From positions 1,798,001 through 1,862,000 of the forward strand of contig NZ_CP081848.1 in assembly GCF_018982885.2 (NCBI RefSeq): DNA of 64,000 bases, in the 5' to 3' direction. Within the stretch, counting starts at the first letter, position 1, and each line of letters opens with the position of its first letter. Below are positions 47,165-56,166 of the stretch, piece by piece. The notes beneath the pieces were generated by a model, which was given only the letters and a program-made list of their open reading frames with translations, was not told where the DNA came from and made no database searches. Position numbers and translations under genes: made by a program. Source of the DNA: Polymorphobacter megasporae (GTDB lineage: Bacteria > Pseudomonadota > Alphaproteobacteria > Sphingomonadales > Sphingomonadaceae).

Positions 47165-47563
47165 ATGTCGATGACCGATCCGCTGGGTGACATGCTCACC
47201 CGCATCCGCAACGGGCAGCAGGCGCGCAAGGATTCCGTCCTGACGCCGGCGTCGAAGCTGCGTGCCCGCGTTCTCGACGTGCTCCAGCGCGAGGGCTATA
47301 TCCGTGGCTACAGCGATGCGGCCGATACCGGCCCCGCCGCTGCGCTCCGCATCGACCTTAAGTACTTCGAGGGCCAGCCGGCGATTCAGCACGTCGCGCG
47401 CGTCTCGAAGCCGGGTCGCCGGGTCTATTCGGGAGCGCAGGATCTGCCGCGCGTCCGCAATGGCCTCGGCATCGTCATCGTCTCGACGCCGAAGGGTGTT
47501 CTGTCCGACGCGGAAGCGCGCGAGCAGAATGTCGGCGGCGAAGTCCTCTGTCAGGTATTCTAA
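47165..47563 (+). CDS. rpsH: 30S ribosomal protein S8
   Basis: A 132-aa S8. [20 protein letters not shown], the LKY-type strand, [20 protein letters not shown], and [19 protein letters not shown] are diagnostic. In E. coli S8 represses the spc operon by binding near rplE mRNA; the target was not searched here. rplF starts 2 bases downstream. Confidence 0.97.
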   Translation: MSMTDPLGDMLTRIRNGQQARKDSVLTPASKLRARVLDVLQREGYIRGYSDAADTGPAAALRIDLKYFEGQPAIQHVARVSKPGRRVYSGAQDLPRVRNGLGIVIVSTPKGVLSDAEAREQNVGGEVLCQVF

Positions 47564-47565
47564 CG

Positions 47566-48099
47566 ATGTCACGGATTGGCAAGAAGGCGGTCCCGGTTCC
47601 GGCCGGCGTCACCGCGACGATCGACGGCGCCATTCTCAGCGTCAAGGGTCCCAAGGGCCTGCTGACGCTGTCGATGGTTCCCGATATCGCTTACGCTGTC
47701 GAGGCGGATGCGATCAGCGTCCAGCCGGCGAACGACAGCAAGCAGGCGCGTGCCTATTGGGGCATGCAGCGGACGTTGGTGTCGAACCTTGTCGTCGGCG
47801 TCTCGGCGGGCTTTACCAAGGTGCTTGAGATCACCGGCGTCGGCTACCGTGCCAGCGTCCAGGGGTCGAACCTGAAGCTTCAGCTCGGCTATAGCCACGA
47901 CGTCGACTATCCGATCCCCGAGGGCATCGCGATCAAGACGCCCGACCAAACGACGGTCGAGATCACCGGCGCCGACAAGCAGAAGGTCGGTCAGGTTGCC
48001 GCCGAGATCCGCCGCTGGCGCAAGCCGGAACCCTATAAGGGCAAGGGCATCAAGTACCGCGGCGAGTATATCTTCCGCAAGGAAGGGAAGAAGAAGTAA
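47566..48099 (+). CDS. rplF: 50S ribosomal protein L6
   Basis: A 177-aa L6 with its two tandem domains: [20 protein letters not shown] then VKGPKGLL in the first, and [20 protein letters not shown] then the C-terminal [20 protein letters not shown] signature in the second. It lies near the factor-binding site. Overlaps rplR by one base. Confidence 0.98.
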   Translation: MSRIGKKAVPVPAGVTATIDGAILSVKGPKGLLTLSMVPDIAYAVEADAISVQPANDSKQARAYWGMQRTLVSNLVVGVSAGFTKVLEITGVGYRASVQGSNLKLQLGYSHDVDYPIPEGIAIKTPDQTTVEITGADKQKVGQVAAEIRRWRKPEPYKGKGIKYRGEYIFRKEGKKK

Positions 48100-48455
48100 T
48101 GACCAAGGGTCTCTCCCTGTTCGAGAAGCGGCGTCGCCGCGTCCGTACCGCGCTTCGCGCCAAGGGCGGCGAGCGCCCGCGCTTGTCGATCCACCGCTCG
48201 TCGCAGCACATCTATGCGCAGGTCATCGACGACGCGCAGGGGATCACGATCGCCTCGGCTTCGACGCTCGAGAAGGACGTTCGCGACGTCACTGGTGCGA
48301 CGACGACTGCCGCTGCCGACGTCGGCAAGCGTCTCGCCGAGCGCAGCAAGGCGGCGGGCGTCACCACCGTCGTGTTCGATCGCGGCGGTTTCCTTTTCCA
48401 CGGCCGCGTCCGTGCGCTTGCCGAAGGCGCCCGCGAAGCCGGACTGGAGTTTTAA
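48099..48455 (+). CDS. rplR: 50S ribosomal protein L18
   Basis: A 118-aa L18, 5S rRNA-binding. [40 protein letters not shown] and [20 protein letters not shown] are conserved, the last being the C-terminal signature. rpsE follows 3 bases later. Confidence 0.97.
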   Translation: MTKGLSLFEKRRRRVRTALRAKGGERPRLSIHRSSQHIYAQVIDDAQGITIASASTLEKDVRDVTGATTTAAADVGKRLAERSKAAGVTTVVFDRGGFLFHGRVRALAEGAREAGLEF

Positions 48456-48458
48456 GAC

Positions 48459-49172
48459 ATGGGCATGGAACCTCGTAGCGGTCCCGGCGGCGGTGGCCCC
48501 GGTGGTGGACGCGGCGGACCCGGCGGCAATCGCAGCGGTCCCGGCGGCAACAACCGTGGCGGCCCTGGCGGCAATCGCGGCAACAACGACCGCAACAACC
48601 GGGGCGGCCGTGGCGGCCCGACGGGTGACGGCGGCGAAGAGCTGATCGAGAAGCTCGTTCACATCAACCGCGTCTCGAAGACGGTCAAGGGCGGTAAGCG
48701 CTTCGGCTTCGCTGCGCTCGTCGTCGTCGGCGACGGTAAGGGCCGCGTCGGCTTTGGCCACGGCAAGGCGCGCGAAGTTCCCGAGGCGATCGCCAAGGGC
48801 ACTGCCGCCGCGAAGAAGGCGATGATCCGCGTTCCGCTGCGCGACGGCCGGACGCTGCACCATGATGCCTATGGCCACTTCGGTGCGGGCAAGGTCTATG
48901 TCCGCTCGGCGGCGCAGGGAACCGGCATCATCGCCGGCGGTCCGATGCGTGCGGTGTTCGAGGCACTCGGCGTCGCGGACGTCGTGACCAAGTCGGTCGG
49001 CACCAACAACCCGTACAATATGATCCGCGCGACGTTCGCGTCGCTGACCGACCAGACCAGCCCCAAGGCGGTTGCCCAGCGTCGCGGCAAGAAGATCGCC
49101 GACCTGATGGCGCGTCGCGGAGATGTTTCGGGCCGGGTGGCTGAGGCCGATGCCGAAGCCACGGTCGCTTAA
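48459..49172 (+). CDS. rpsE: 30S ribosomal protein S5 with Gly/Arg/Asn-rich N-terminal extension
   Basis: A 237-aa S5, about 60-70 residues longer than E. coli S5. The canonical fold starts near residue 60: [40 protein letters not shown], and [19 protein letters not shown]. Residues 1-59 are an almost pure Gly/Arg/Asn/Pro low-complexity run with repeated GGP and NRGG units. Extensions of this kind occur in sphingomonad S5 proteins; the length and asparagine content here are marked. S5 acts in decoding accuracy and mRNA entry. Confidence 0.96.
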   Translation: MGMEPRSGPGGGGPGGGRGGPGGNRSGPGGNNRGGPGGNRGNNDRNNRGGRGGPTGDGGEELIEKLVHINRVSKTVKGGKRFGFAALVVVGDGKGRVGFGHGKAREVPEAIAKGTAAAKKAMIRVPLRDGRTLHHDAYGHFGAGKVYVRSAAQGTGIIAGGPMRAVFEALGVADVVTKSVGTNNPYNMIRATFASLTDQTSPKAVAQRRGKKIADLMARRGDVSGRVAEADAEATVA

Positions 49173-49184
49173 GGAAGAATGACG

Positions 49185-49364
49185 ATGGCGACTGTCAAGA
49201 TTACCCAAGTCGGATCGCATATCCGCCGCCAGCCCGATCAGCAGGCGACGCTGATCGGCCTCGGCCTCAACAAGATGCACCGCAGCCGTGAACTCGAGGA
49301 TACGCCCTCGGTCCGCGGGATGATCAAGAAGGTGGCGCATCTCATCAAGGTCGAAGGCGAATAG
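49185..49364 (+). CDS. rpmD: 50S ribosomal protein L30
   Basis: A 59-aa L30: [60 protein letters not shown] 49185 is chosen over ATG 49179 because AAGGAAG lies 7 bases upstream of it but almost touches the earlier codon. A REP-like hairpin follows directly. Confidence 0.95.
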   Translation: MATVKITQVGSHIRRQPDQQATLIGLGLNKMHRSRELEDTPSVRGMIKKVAHLIKVEGE

Positions 49365-49372
49365 CCATCGAT

Positions 49373-49404
49373 CTTGTCATCCCCGCTTTCGAGGGGATGA
49401 CAAG
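49373..49404. repeat. REP-like hairpin between rpmD and rplO
   Basis: CTTGTCATCCCC (49373-49384) and GGGGATGACAAG (49393-49404) form a perfect 12-bp stem with an 8-base loop in the 82-base spacer. The TCATCCC core recurs at 49985 and 54379 and is a common extragenic repeat in sphingomonads. There is no T-run. Confidence 0.75.
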
Positions 49405-49446
49405 AATAATCCATCAATGCGCGACTAAAGCGAAAGCGAGTGCACC

Positions 49447-49977
49447 ATGAAACTGAACGATCTTCGAGATAATGATGGCGCGCGCAAGAAGCGCGTTCGT
49501 GTCGGACGCGGTATCGGCTCGGGCGTCGGCAAGACCGCTGGTCGCGGACAGAAGGGCCAGAAGTCGCGCTCGGGTGTCGCGATCAAGGGCTTCGAGGGCG
49601 GCCAGATGCCGCTCCACATGCGTATCCCGAAGCGCGGCTTCAACAACATCTTCCGCAAGTACATGGCCGAGATCAACCTCGGCACGCTGCAGAAGGCGAT
49701 CGACGACGGCAAGATCGTTGCCGGTGCAACTCTCGACGGCGCAGCGCTCGTCGAAGCCGGCGTTATCAGCCATTCCCGCGAAGGCATCCGCCTGCTCGGC
49801 AAGGGCGTGCTGACTGCAGCTCTTCATCTCCACGTCGCCGGCGGCAGCGCCGCCGCCAAGGCTGCGGTCGAAGCGGCGGGCGGAAGCGTCACGCTGCCCC
49901 TGGTCAAGGAAACGATCGACGCCGATGCGGCGAAGGCGGCCCGTGCCGCCGCCCGCGCTGCGAAGGCGAAGGCCTGA
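49447..49977 (+). CDS. rplO: 50S ribosomal protein L15
   Basis: A 176-aa L15. [40 protein letters not shown] and [19 protein letters not shown] are diagnostic. A C-terminal Ala/Lys-rich helix ([19 protein letters not shown]) extends the protein past the usual ~145 residues, as in related alphaproteobacteria. A 76-base hairpin lies immediately after the stop. Confidence 0.97.
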   Translation: MKLNDLRDNDGARKKRVRVGRGIGSGVGKTAGRGQKGQKSRSGVAIKGFEGGQMPLHMRIPKRGFNNIFRKYMAEINLGTLQKAIDDGKIVAGATLDGAALVEAGVISHSREGIRLLGKGVLTAALHLHVAGGSAAAKAAVEAAGGSVTLPLVKETIDADAAKAARAAARAAKAKA

Positions 49978-49984
49978 ACTGACG

Positions 49985-50060
49985 TGTCATCCCGGCGAAG
50001 GCCGGGACCCTTGAACTCCACCGTTTGAGTTCATGGGTCCCGGCCTTCGCCGGGATGACA
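49985..50060. repeat. 76-base near-perfect hairpin between rplO and secY
   Basis: Two 34-base arms (49985-50018 and 50027-50060) pair with a single mismatch around the loop CACCGTTT. The outer part is TGTCATCCCGGCGAAGGCCG, the sphingomonad REP-like core; the inner part includes GAACTC/GAGTTC. GTTTTATAG follows, so as RNA it could act as a terminator or a processing site inside the spc operon. Confidence 0.85.
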
Positions 50061-50069
50061 GTTTTATAG

Positions 50070-50098
50070 TTGGTGACGCGCCTGCCAATCCCTATCTA
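50070..50098 (+). promoter_or_regulatory. Candidate promoter for secY-adk
   Basis: TTGGTG (50070-50075), 17-base spacer, TATCTA (50093-50098), placed between the 76-base hairpin and secY. The -10 is weak. A local promoter would make sense if the hairpin reduces transcription from upstream. Confidence 0.35.
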
Positions 50099-50148
50099 GG
50101 CAGCGCATAGGGTTGGCCCCGGGGGGTCGCCGACAGTTGGGATTACCG

Positions 50149-51507
50149 ATGGCGTCATCCGCGCAACAGCAGCAACTCGCCGCCAGTCTCAGCTTGGCGA
50201 ATTTCTCGAAGGCGACCGAGCTCAAGAAGCGGCTGTGGTTCACGCTGGGCGCGCTGATTGTCTTCCGTCTAGTGTCGTTCGTGCCGCTGCCGGGGATCGA
50301 CCCCGAAGCACTCAATTCGCTGTTCGCCAAGACGCAGGGCGGCGTTCTCGACTTTTTCAATATGTTTTCGGGCGGCGCGCTCCAGCGCATGTCGTTGATC
50401 GCGCTCGGCGTGACCCCGTACATCACCGCCTCGATCATCATCCAGCTGATGACCAGCCTCGTGCCGTCGCTGATGACCCTCAAGAAAGAGGGTGAGTCGG
50501 GACGTAAGAAGCTCAACCAATATACGCGCTACGGCACTGTACTGCTGACCGCAGTCCAGGGCTACGGCATCGCCGTCGGGCTTGAGGGCTGGGGCGCCGG
50601 GCAGGGCATCGCCGCAGTTATCGACCCCGGCTGGTTCTTCCGCATCTCAACCGTCATCACGCTGATCGGCGGGACGATGTTTTTGATGTGGCTCGGCGAA
50701 CAGATCACCAGCCGCGGCATTGGCAACGGTATTTCGTTGATCATCATGGCGGGCATCGTCAGCCATTTGCCGGTGTCGGTCGGCCAGTTGTTCGAGCAGA
50801 CGCGGACCGGGGCGATCTCGCTCGGCTTCGTCCTGATGGTCGCGGTCCTCGGCCTCGCAACGATCGCGTTCATCTGCGTAATGGAGCGCGCCCAGCGCAA
50901 GATCCTGATCCAATATCCGAAGCGACAGGTCGGGTCGCGCCAGTATCAGGGCGATAGCTCGTTCTTGCCGCTTAAGATCAACACGAGCGGCGTCATCCCG
51001 CCGATCTTCGCGTCGTCGCTGCTGCTGATGCCGTTGACCGTTGCGCAGTTCCTCGGGAAGGGCGGCAACGGTCCCGATTGGCTGCTGACGGTGACGACGC
51101 AGCTCCAGCGCGGTGCGCCGGTCTACATGGCGCTGTACGCGGCGGGGATCATCTTCTTCAGCTTCTTTTACACAGCGGTCGTGTTCAACCCCGAGGAAAC
51201 CGCCGAAAACCTCAAGAAGTACGGCGGCTTTATTCCAGGAATCCGCCCCGGTGTGCGAACGAGCGAATATCTCGATTACGTCCTGACCCGGATCACCGTG
51301 ATAGGCGCGGCGTATTTGACAGTCATCTGCCTGTTGCCCGAGTTCCTGACGTCGAAGGTCGGGATCGCGGCGAGCTTCGGCGGGACGTCGCTGCTGATTA
51401 TCGTCAATGTGACGATGGATACGGTTGCGCAGATTCAAAGTCATCTGCTAGCCCATCAGTACGATGGACTGATCAAGAAGTCCAAGCTGAGGGGAAATCG
51501 CCGTTGA
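50149..51507 (+). CDS. secY: SecY, preprotein translocase channel subunit
   Basis: A 452-aa integral membrane protein with ten transmembrane helices, forming the SecYEG channel used by SecA (encoded at 32105). Family motifs: FVPLPGIDPEALNSLF with the plug region, GGALQRMSLIALGVTPYITA, QRKILIQYPKRQVGSRQYQG (cytosolic loop contacting SecA/ribosome), LPLKINTSGVIPPIFASSLL, and NLKKYGGFIPGIRPG. ATG 50149 is the preferred start; an ATG 12 codons upstream adds a non-conserved stretch. adk follows after 28 bases. Confidence 0.97.
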   Translation: MASSAQQQQLAASLSLANFSKATELKKRLWFTLGALIVFRLVSFVPLPGIDPEALNSLFAKTQGGVLDFFNMFSGGALQRMSLIALGVTPYITASIIIQLMTSLVPSLMTLKKEGESGRKKLNQYTRYGTVLLTAVQGYGIAVGLEGWGAGQGIAAVIDPGWFFRISTVITLIGGTMFLMWLGEQITSRGIGNGISLIIMAGIVSHLPVSVGQLFEQTRTGAISLGFVLMVAVLGLATIAFICVMERAQRKILIQYPKRQVGSRQYQGDSSFLPLKINTSGVIPPIFASSLLLMPLTVAQFLGKGGNGPDWLLTVTTQLQRGAPVYMALYAAGIIFFSFFYTAVVFNPEETAENLKKYGGFIPGIRPGVRTSEYLDYVLTRITVIGAAYLTVICLLPEFLTSKVGIAASFGGTSLLIIVNVTMDTVAQIQSHLLAHQYDGLIKKSKLRGNRR

Positions 51508-51535
51508 TCATCCGACAAGCCGTGGCGCGCGCCGC

Positions 51536-52186
51536 GTGAACATCATCCTGCTCGGGCCGCCGGGTGCCGGTAAGGGCACGCAAGCGAGCCGCCTCGAACG
51601 CGAACACCATATGGTCCAGCTGTCGACCGGTGACATGCTGCGCGCGGCCGTCGCCGCCGGAACCCCGGTGGGGCTCAAGGCGAAGGCGGTGATGGCGGCG
51701 GGCGAGCTCGTGTCAGACGACATCGTCAACGGCATCCTGTCCGATCGGCTCGACGCCGCCGATGCGCGCGCCGGCTTCACGCTCGACGGCTATCCGCGCA
51801 CTCAGGTTCAGGCCGAGGCGCTCGACGCGATGCTGACCGCCAAGGGGCTTAAGCTCGATCATGTAATCGAGCTCGAAGTTCAGGAAGACGCGCTGGTCGA
51901 CCGCATTACCGGGCGCTTCACCTGTGCAGTCTGCGGCGAGGGTTACCACGACCGCTACAAGCTGCCGAAGGTCGAAGGCACCTGCGACGTCTGCGGCAGC
52001 CACGACTTCAAGCGCCGCCCCGACGACAATGCCGAGACGGTGCGGACGCGCATGGCCGAATATCGCGCCAAGACCGCACCGATCCTGCCGTATTACGAAG
52101 CGCGCGGACTCGTCGCGCGGGTCGACGGCATGGCCGACATGGCGCATGTCGAGGCAGCAATCGAAGCGGTTCTCGGAACAAAATAG
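51536..52186 (+). CDS. adk: Adenylate kinase with zinc-type LID
   Basis: A 216-aa long-form adenylate kinase (ATP + AMP to 2 ADP). P-loop MNIILLGPPGAGKGTQASRL, AMP-binding QLSTGDMLRAAVAAGTPVG, and FTLDGYPRTQVQAEALD are present. The LID domain contains CAVCGEGYHD and CDVCGSHDF, i.e. four cysteines in CxxC pairs, implying structural zinc as in Gram-positive and many alphaproteobacterial enzymes. The start is a GTG at 51536. secY-adk is the classical pairing at the end of the spc group. Confidence 0.97.
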   Translation: MNIILLGPPGAGKGTQASRLEREHHMVQLSTGDMLRAAVAAGTPVGLKAKAVMAAGELVSDDIVNGILSDRLDAADARAGFTLDGYPRTQVQAEALDAMLTAKGLKLDHVIELEVQEDALVDRITGRFTCAVCGEGYHDRYKLPKVEGTCDVCGSHDFKRRPDDNAETVRTRMAEYRAKTAPILPYYEARGLVARVDGMADMAHVEAAIEAVLGTK

Positions 52187-52217
52187 CGGGTTGCGGGTCT
52201 CGGGCGCGCCGTTGCGC

Positions 52218-52246
52218 TTGACTCTTGGGGATTCGCTGCCTAGCTA
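52218..52246 (+). promoter_or_regulatory. Candidate promoter of the rpsM-rplQ (alpha) operon
   Basis: TTGACT (52218-52223), 17-base spacer, TAGCTA (52241-52246). The -35 is good and the -10 poor. It lies at the start of the 225-base adk-rpsM gap. Confidence 0.4.
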
Positions 52247-52250
52247 CCCC

Positions 52251-52379
52251 ACTTCCGTTTCACCGGAAGTCAGGCCGGAACGCCCGTTGGCGCTCCGGTC
52301 GTTTGCTTTGATGGTCGCTTTGGCGGTCGTTGTTTTGAAGGTCGTTTCGGCGGCCGGTGCTTTGAGATGGGTCTGCGCC
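52251..52379 (+). repeat. rpsM leader: stem-loops and a ~27-base tandem repeat
   Basis: The leader holds ACTTCCG/CGGAAGT (7-bp stem near 52250-52270), then CCGGAACGCC-CGTT-GGCGCTCCGG (10 pairs, one mismatch), then about 2.7 copies of a 27-28-base direct repeat: 52297-52324, 52325-52351 and 52352-52379, each built on GGTCGTT..TTTGA..GGTCG. Such ordered structure before a ribosomal-protein gene suggests autogenous control. It does not resemble the E. coli S4 pseudoknot as far as I can judge. Confidence 0.5.
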
Positions 52380-52411
52380 CAGCGGTCCTGTGGAGCTTGG
52401 GAGAAATATCT

Positions 52412-52780
52412 GTGGCACGTATTGCGGGCGTCAACATCCCGACCAACAAGCGCGTCGAGATCGCGCTCACCTATATTCACGGCATTGGCCGGACCAAGGC
52501 GCTCGGCATCGTCGAGAAGCTGGAGATGCCGCGTGATCGCCGTGTCCAGGACCTGACCGACGCCGAAGTCCTCCAGATCCGCGAGATGATCGACAAGGAA
52601 ATCACCGTCGAGGGCGACCTGCGCCGCCAGACCGCGATGAACATCAAGCGGTTGATGGACCTCGCCTGCTATCGCGGCCTGCGGCATCGCCGTGGCCTCC
52701 CCGTGCGCGGCCAGCGCACCCACACCAATGCGCGCACTCGCAAGGGCAAGCCGAAGCCGATCGCCGGCAAGAAGAAGTAG
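52412..52780 (+). CDS. rpsM: 30S ribosomal protein S13
   Basis: A 122-aa S13 of the 30S head, contacting the P-site t[41 protein letters not shown], and the C-terminal [20 protein letters not shown] are diagnostic. The start is GTG 52412, with GGGAGAA upstream; the open frame extends 15 codons further into the leader but is not conserved. Confidence 0.97.
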   Translation: MARIAGVNIPTNKRVEIALTYIHGIGRTKALGIVEKLEMPRDRRVQDLTDAEVLQIREMIDKEITVEGDLRRQTAMNIKRLMDLACYRGLRHRRGLPVRGQRTHTNARTRKGKPKPIAGKKK

Positions 52781-52835
52781 GGTCGTCCCCGCTTCTTTCG
52801 TCCGTCCTTTCGCTTCGTAATATCAGGATAATCCG

Positions 52836-53225
52836 ATGGCCCGCGAACCAGCCCGCATCAAGCGCCGTGAGCGCAAGAACATCACCTCCGGCGTCGCGCA
52901 TGTGAACGCCAGCTTCAACAACACGATGATCACCATCACCGACGCGCAGGGCAATGCCATTGCATGGTCGTCGGCCGGCACGATGGGCTTCAAGGGAAGC
53001 CGCAAGTCGACTCCCTACGCTGCCCAGATGGCTGCCGAAGACGCCGGCAAGAAGGCCGCCGAGCACGGCGTCCGCACTCTTGAAGTCGAAGTCCGTGGCC
53101 CGGGTTCGGGTCGCGAGTCGGCGCTGCGTGCGCTCCAGGCGGTCGGCTTCAACATCACCGCGATCCGCGACGTGACTCCGATCCCGCACAACGGCGTCCG
53201 TCCGCCGAAGCGCCGCCGCGTCTGA
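52836..53225 (+). CDS. rpsK: 30S ribosomal protein S11
   Basis: A 129-aa S11 of the 30S platform. [60 protein letters not shown] and [16 protein letters not shown] are diagnostic. S4 (rpsD), which follows S11 in enterobacteria, is absent from this operon; rpoA comes next. Confidence 0.98.
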   Translation: MAREPARIKRRERKNITSGVAHVNASFNNTMITITDAQGNAIAWSSAGTMGFKGSRKSTPYAAQMAAEDAGKKAAEHGVRTLEVEVRGPGSGRESALRALQAVGFNITAIRDVTPIPHNGVRPPKRRRV

Positions 53226-53312
53226 CGCGGCCGCCGCCGGAGACGTATCCGGCGGGTATACCATTGATGGAGGCGGCGTGACGACGCGCCTCCCAGCCCC
53301 CGAGGTGAAGCC

Positions 53313-54374
53313 GTGGCCGTGATCGCAAAGAACTGGACCGAACTCAAGAAGCCGAACACGCTCGAGACCCGCCCGAGCTCGGACCATCGCCGCAAGGGCA
53401 CGTTCGTTGCCGAGCCGCTCGAGCGTGGCTTTGGCCTGACGCTCGGTAACGCGCTGCGTCGCGTTCTGCTGTCGTCGCTCCAGGGCGCGGCGGTGACCGC
53501 GATCAAGATGGACGGCGTGCTCCACGAGTTCTCGTCGCTTGCCGGCGTTCGCGAAGACGTGACCGACATCGTCCTCAATATCAAGCAGATCGCGATCCGC
53601 ATGCAGGGCGATCAGCCCAAGCGGATCAATCTGACGGCGACCGGACCCGGCGCAGTCACCGCCGGCCAGATCACCGTGTCCGGGGACATGGAGGTGATGA
53701 ACCCTGAGCTGATGATCTGCACCCTCGACGAGGGCGCGACGCTCAATATGGAGCTCACCGTCGAAGCCGGTAAGGGCTATGTCCCGGCGTCGATGAACCG
53801 TCCGGCCGACGCGCCGATCGGCCTCGTCCCCGTCGACGCGCTGTATTCGCCGGTCCGCCAGGTGTCGTATAAGGTCGAGAACACCCGCGTCGGGCAGGAG
53901 CTCGACTATGATAAGCTGACGATGTCGGTCGAGACCGACGGCACGCTGACTCCCGACGATGCCCTCGCTTATGCCGCGAAGATCCTCCAGGACCAGCTCG
54001 CTCTGTTCGTCAACTTCGAGGAGCCCGCGCACGGTCACCCGGTCGCGACGAGCGGCGGGACGGCAATGCCGCTTGGCCCGGTCGAGATCGACGACACGGC
54101 CGCGCTCAACCGCTACCTGCTCAAGAAGGTCGACGAGCTCGAACTGTCGGTGCGTTCGGCGAACTGCCTCAAGAACGACAACATCATCTACATTGGCGAC
54201 CTCGTCCAGAAGTCCGAGAGCGAGATGCTGCGGACCCCGAACTTCGGTCGCAAGTCGTTGAACGAAATCAAGGAAGTCCTGTCGGCGATGGGCCTGCGGC
54301 TCGGCATGGAAATCCCCGGCTGGCCGCCTGAGAACATCGAAGAGATGGCGAAGAAGCTCGAGCAGGAATATTGA
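53313..54374 (+). CDS. rpoA: RNA polymerase alpha subunit
   Basis: A 353-aa alpha subunit. The N-terminal assembly domain has [20 protein letters not shown] then [19 protein letters not shown]; the flexible linker is near residues 235-260; the C-terminal domain, which contacts UP elements and activators, has [20 protein letters not shown] and [20 protein letters not shown]. The start is GTG 53313 (VAVIAKNW). A 17-bp REP-like hairpin follows the gene. Confidence 0.98.
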   Translation: MAVIAKNWTELKKPNTLETRPSSDHRRKGTFVAEPLERGFGLTLGNALRRVLLSSLQGAAVTAIKMDGVLHEFSSLAGVREDVTDIVLNIKQIAIRMQGDQPKRINLTATGPGAVTAGQITVSGDMEVMNPELMICTLDEGATLNMELTVEAGKGYVPASMNRPADAPIGLVPVDALYSPVRQVSYKVENTRVGQELDYDKLTMSVETDGTLTPDDALAYAAKILQDQLALFVNFEEPAHGHPVATSGGTAMPLGPVEIDDTAALNRYLLKKVDELELSVRSANCLKNDNIIYIGDLVQKSESEMLRTPNFGRKSLNEIKEVLSAMGLRLGMEIPGWPPENIEEMAKKLEQEY

Positions 54375-54378
54375 GCTA

Positions 54379-54416
54379 AAGACCATCATCCCCGCCTTCG
54401 CGGGGATGATGGTCTT
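54379..54416. repeat. REP-like hairpin between rpoA and rplQ
   Basis: AAGACCATCATCCCCGC (54379-54395) pairs perfectly over 17 bases with its complement at 54400-54416 around the loop CTTC. It shares the CATCCCCG...CGGGGATG core with the hairpins at 49373 and 49985. The strand closes with ...GTCTTACATTT, a weak T-run. Confidence 0.8.
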
Positions 54417-54492
54417 ACATTTGGGCCCGAGCATCCGCCCGGGCCTGGTCCGGAGTACCTGATACGGCTCCCGAACGAACAGGAAGACAGAC

Positions 54493-54912
54493 ATGCGTCA
54501 CGGTAATGCCCATCGCAAACTCGGTCGGACGACCAGCCACCGCCTCGCCATGTTCCGCAACATGGCCGCGTCGCTGATCAAGCACGAGCAGATCAAGACC
54601 ACGCTGCCCAAGGCACGCGAAATCCGCCCGTACGTCGAAAAGCTGGTCACGCTGGCGAAGTCCGGCGGCCTGTCGAACCGCCGCCTCGCGCACGCCCGGC
54701 TTCAGGACGACGACCAGCTGATCAAGCTGTTCGACACGATCGCGACGCGCTACGCCGACCGGCCCGGCGGTTACATCCGCATCGTCAAGGCGGGCATCCG
54801 CCGCTCCGACGCGACGCCGATGGCGATTGTCGAGTTTGTCGACCGCGACGTCGATGCCAAGGGCCTCGACAGCGGTCCGGCCGAAAACAACATGGAAGCA
54901 ATGGAAGAATAG
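54493..54912 (+). CDS. rplQ: 50S ribosomal protein L17
   Basis: A 139-aa L17 located at the tunnel exit. [40 protein letters not shown], and [20 protein letters not shown] are diagnostic. The C-terminal 20 residues ([20 protein letters not shown]) are an acidic tail. Last gene of the alpha operon; the thioesterase gene begins 5 bases after its stop and could be read on the same transcript. Confidence 0.97.
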   Translation: MRHGNAHRKLGRTTSHRLAMFRNMAASLIKHEQIKTTLPKAREIRPYVEKLVTLAKSGGLSNRRLAHARLQDDDQLIKLFDTIATRYADRPGGYIRIVKAGIRRSDATPMAIVEFVDRDVDAKGLDSGPAENNMEAMEE

Positions 54913-54916
54913 AGCG

Positions 54917-55354
54917 ATGGCCGAGCGCGCGCCGTACCGGCCGCGCGAGGCGTATCGCACGTGGCGGACCATCTCGACGCGGTGGATGGACAACGATGCC
55001 TACGGGCACGTCAACAACACCGTCTATTACAGCTGGTTCGACACGGTGGTGAACGGCTACCTCGTCGATGCGGGCGTGCTCGATATCGCCACGAGTCCGA
55101 CCATATGCGTCGTCGTCGAGACCGGCTGCCGCTACGCGCAGTCGGTCACGTTCCCGCAGGGCGTCGAAGCGGGCATCCGCGTCGTCCATACCGGTCTGTC
55201 GAGCGTCCGCTACGAGGTCGGTCTGTTCATCGCCGGCACCAGGACAGCGGCCGCCGAAGGCTATTTCGTCCATGTCCACGTCGATCGCGAAAGCCGGCGA
55301 CCGCTCGCGTTCACGCCCGAGTGGCGTTCCGCTCTTATTGCAATTAGCGTCTAA
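54917..55354 (+). CDS. Acyl-CoA thioesterase, 4HBT/YbgC hotdog family
   Basis: A 145-aa hotdog-fold thioesterase. The signature STRWMDNDAYGHVNNTVYYS (Asp-x-Tyr-Gly-His-Val-Asn-Asn) contains the catalytic Asp region of 4-hydroxybenzoyl-CoA-type enzymes; TGLSSVRYEVGLFIAGTRTA and YFVHVHVDRESRRPLAFTPE follow. It would hydrolyse acyl-CoA in the cytoplasm; substrate unknown. The ATG at 54917 is 5 bases past the rplQ stop. Confidence 0.87.
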   Translation: MAERAPYRPREAYRTWRTISTRWMDNDAYGHVNNTVYYSWFDTVVNGYLVDAGVLDIATSPTICVVVETGCRYAQSVTFPQGVEAGIRVVHTGLSSVRYEVGLFIAGTRTAAAEGYFVHVHVDRESRRPLAFTPEWRSALIAISV

Positions 55355-55414
55355 CGGTTCATCGCACGTACAATTGAGCCGTGCTAAAAACTCGTATCGA
55401 CTGGGAGAATGACG

Positions 55415-56134
55415 ATGCGAGTTGGTTTGCGCGCCTTGACCGGAGCCGTGTTGGGGCTTGCGCTTTTTTCTGGTGACATTTCGGCGCTATCGCTGATGCC
55501 GTCGGCTGCATCGGCACAACGTCACGGCGGCGGTGGCGGCGGCTTTCATGGCGGCGGCGGTGGCTTCCACGGTGGCGGCTTTGGCGGCTACCGCGGCGGC
55601 TATGGCGGGTATCGCGGCGGCTACGGAGGCTATGGCTATCGCGGATACGGCGGCTTCGGCTACGGCGGCTACTACGGCGGCTACGGCTTCGACGATTTCC
55701 TGCTCGGCGCGGCGTTGGTCGGCGGCACGGCGGCAATCATCGCGTCGAACGACCGGCCGGTCTACGACACCTATCCATTCTATGATGCGCCGCCGCCGGC
55801 GTATGATCCGGGCTTTGCCCCCCCGGGCGCGTATGCCCCACCGGGTTACGCCCCGCAGGCCGCTTACGCGCCGCCGCCGCCCCCCCCTGAGCAGCAGCAA
55901 CAGCAGTATGCGTCTAGCGATCCGGTCGCCCAATGTTCGGGTGCAGCTGTCGCGCAGGTGGCCTCGAACGGCGATAACGGCCGGGTCTTGTCGGTCGACC
56001 AGGTCGTGCCGCACGAGAACGGCGCGCGGGTTATGGGTACGCTCGAAGTTACCAAGCGCAACCAGACGAGCGAGCGCGCGCGTTTCACCTGCACTGCCGA
56101 TTACGGTCATGTGACGAGCTTCAAGTTCGGCTAG
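55415..56134 (+). CDS. Gly/Tyr-rich secreted protein
   Basis: A 239-aa protein with a long signal peptide (RVGLRALTGAVLGLALFSGD ... ASA), a low-complexity Gly/Tyr/His region at about residues 37-88 (repeats of GGYRGGYGGY), a short hydrophobic segment (DDFLLGAALVGGTAAIIA), a Pro/Tyr/Ala-rich linker with a PPPPPPEQQQQQ run, and a small C-terminal domain (CSGAAVAQVASNGDNGRVLS ... RARFTCTADYGHVTSFKF) with two cysteines. Envelope or extracellular location is likely; function unknown. ATG 55415 is chosen over 55409 because GGGAG is better spaced. A terminator follows. Confidence 0.8.
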   Translation: MRVGLRALTGAVLGLALFSGDISALSLMPSAASAQRHGGGGGGFHGGGGGFHGGGFGGYRGGYGGYRGGYGGYGYRGYGGFGYGGYYGGYGFDDFLLGAALVGGTAAIIASNDRPVYDTYPFYDAPPPAYDPGFAPPGAYAPPGYAPQAAYAPPPPPPEQQQQQYASSDPVAQCSGAAVAQVASNGDNGRVLSVDQVVPHENGARVMGTLEVTKRNQTSERARFTCTADYGHVTSFKFG

Positions 56135-56166
56135 CTGTCCTACACCCGCAGTTCTCGCGTAAGATC

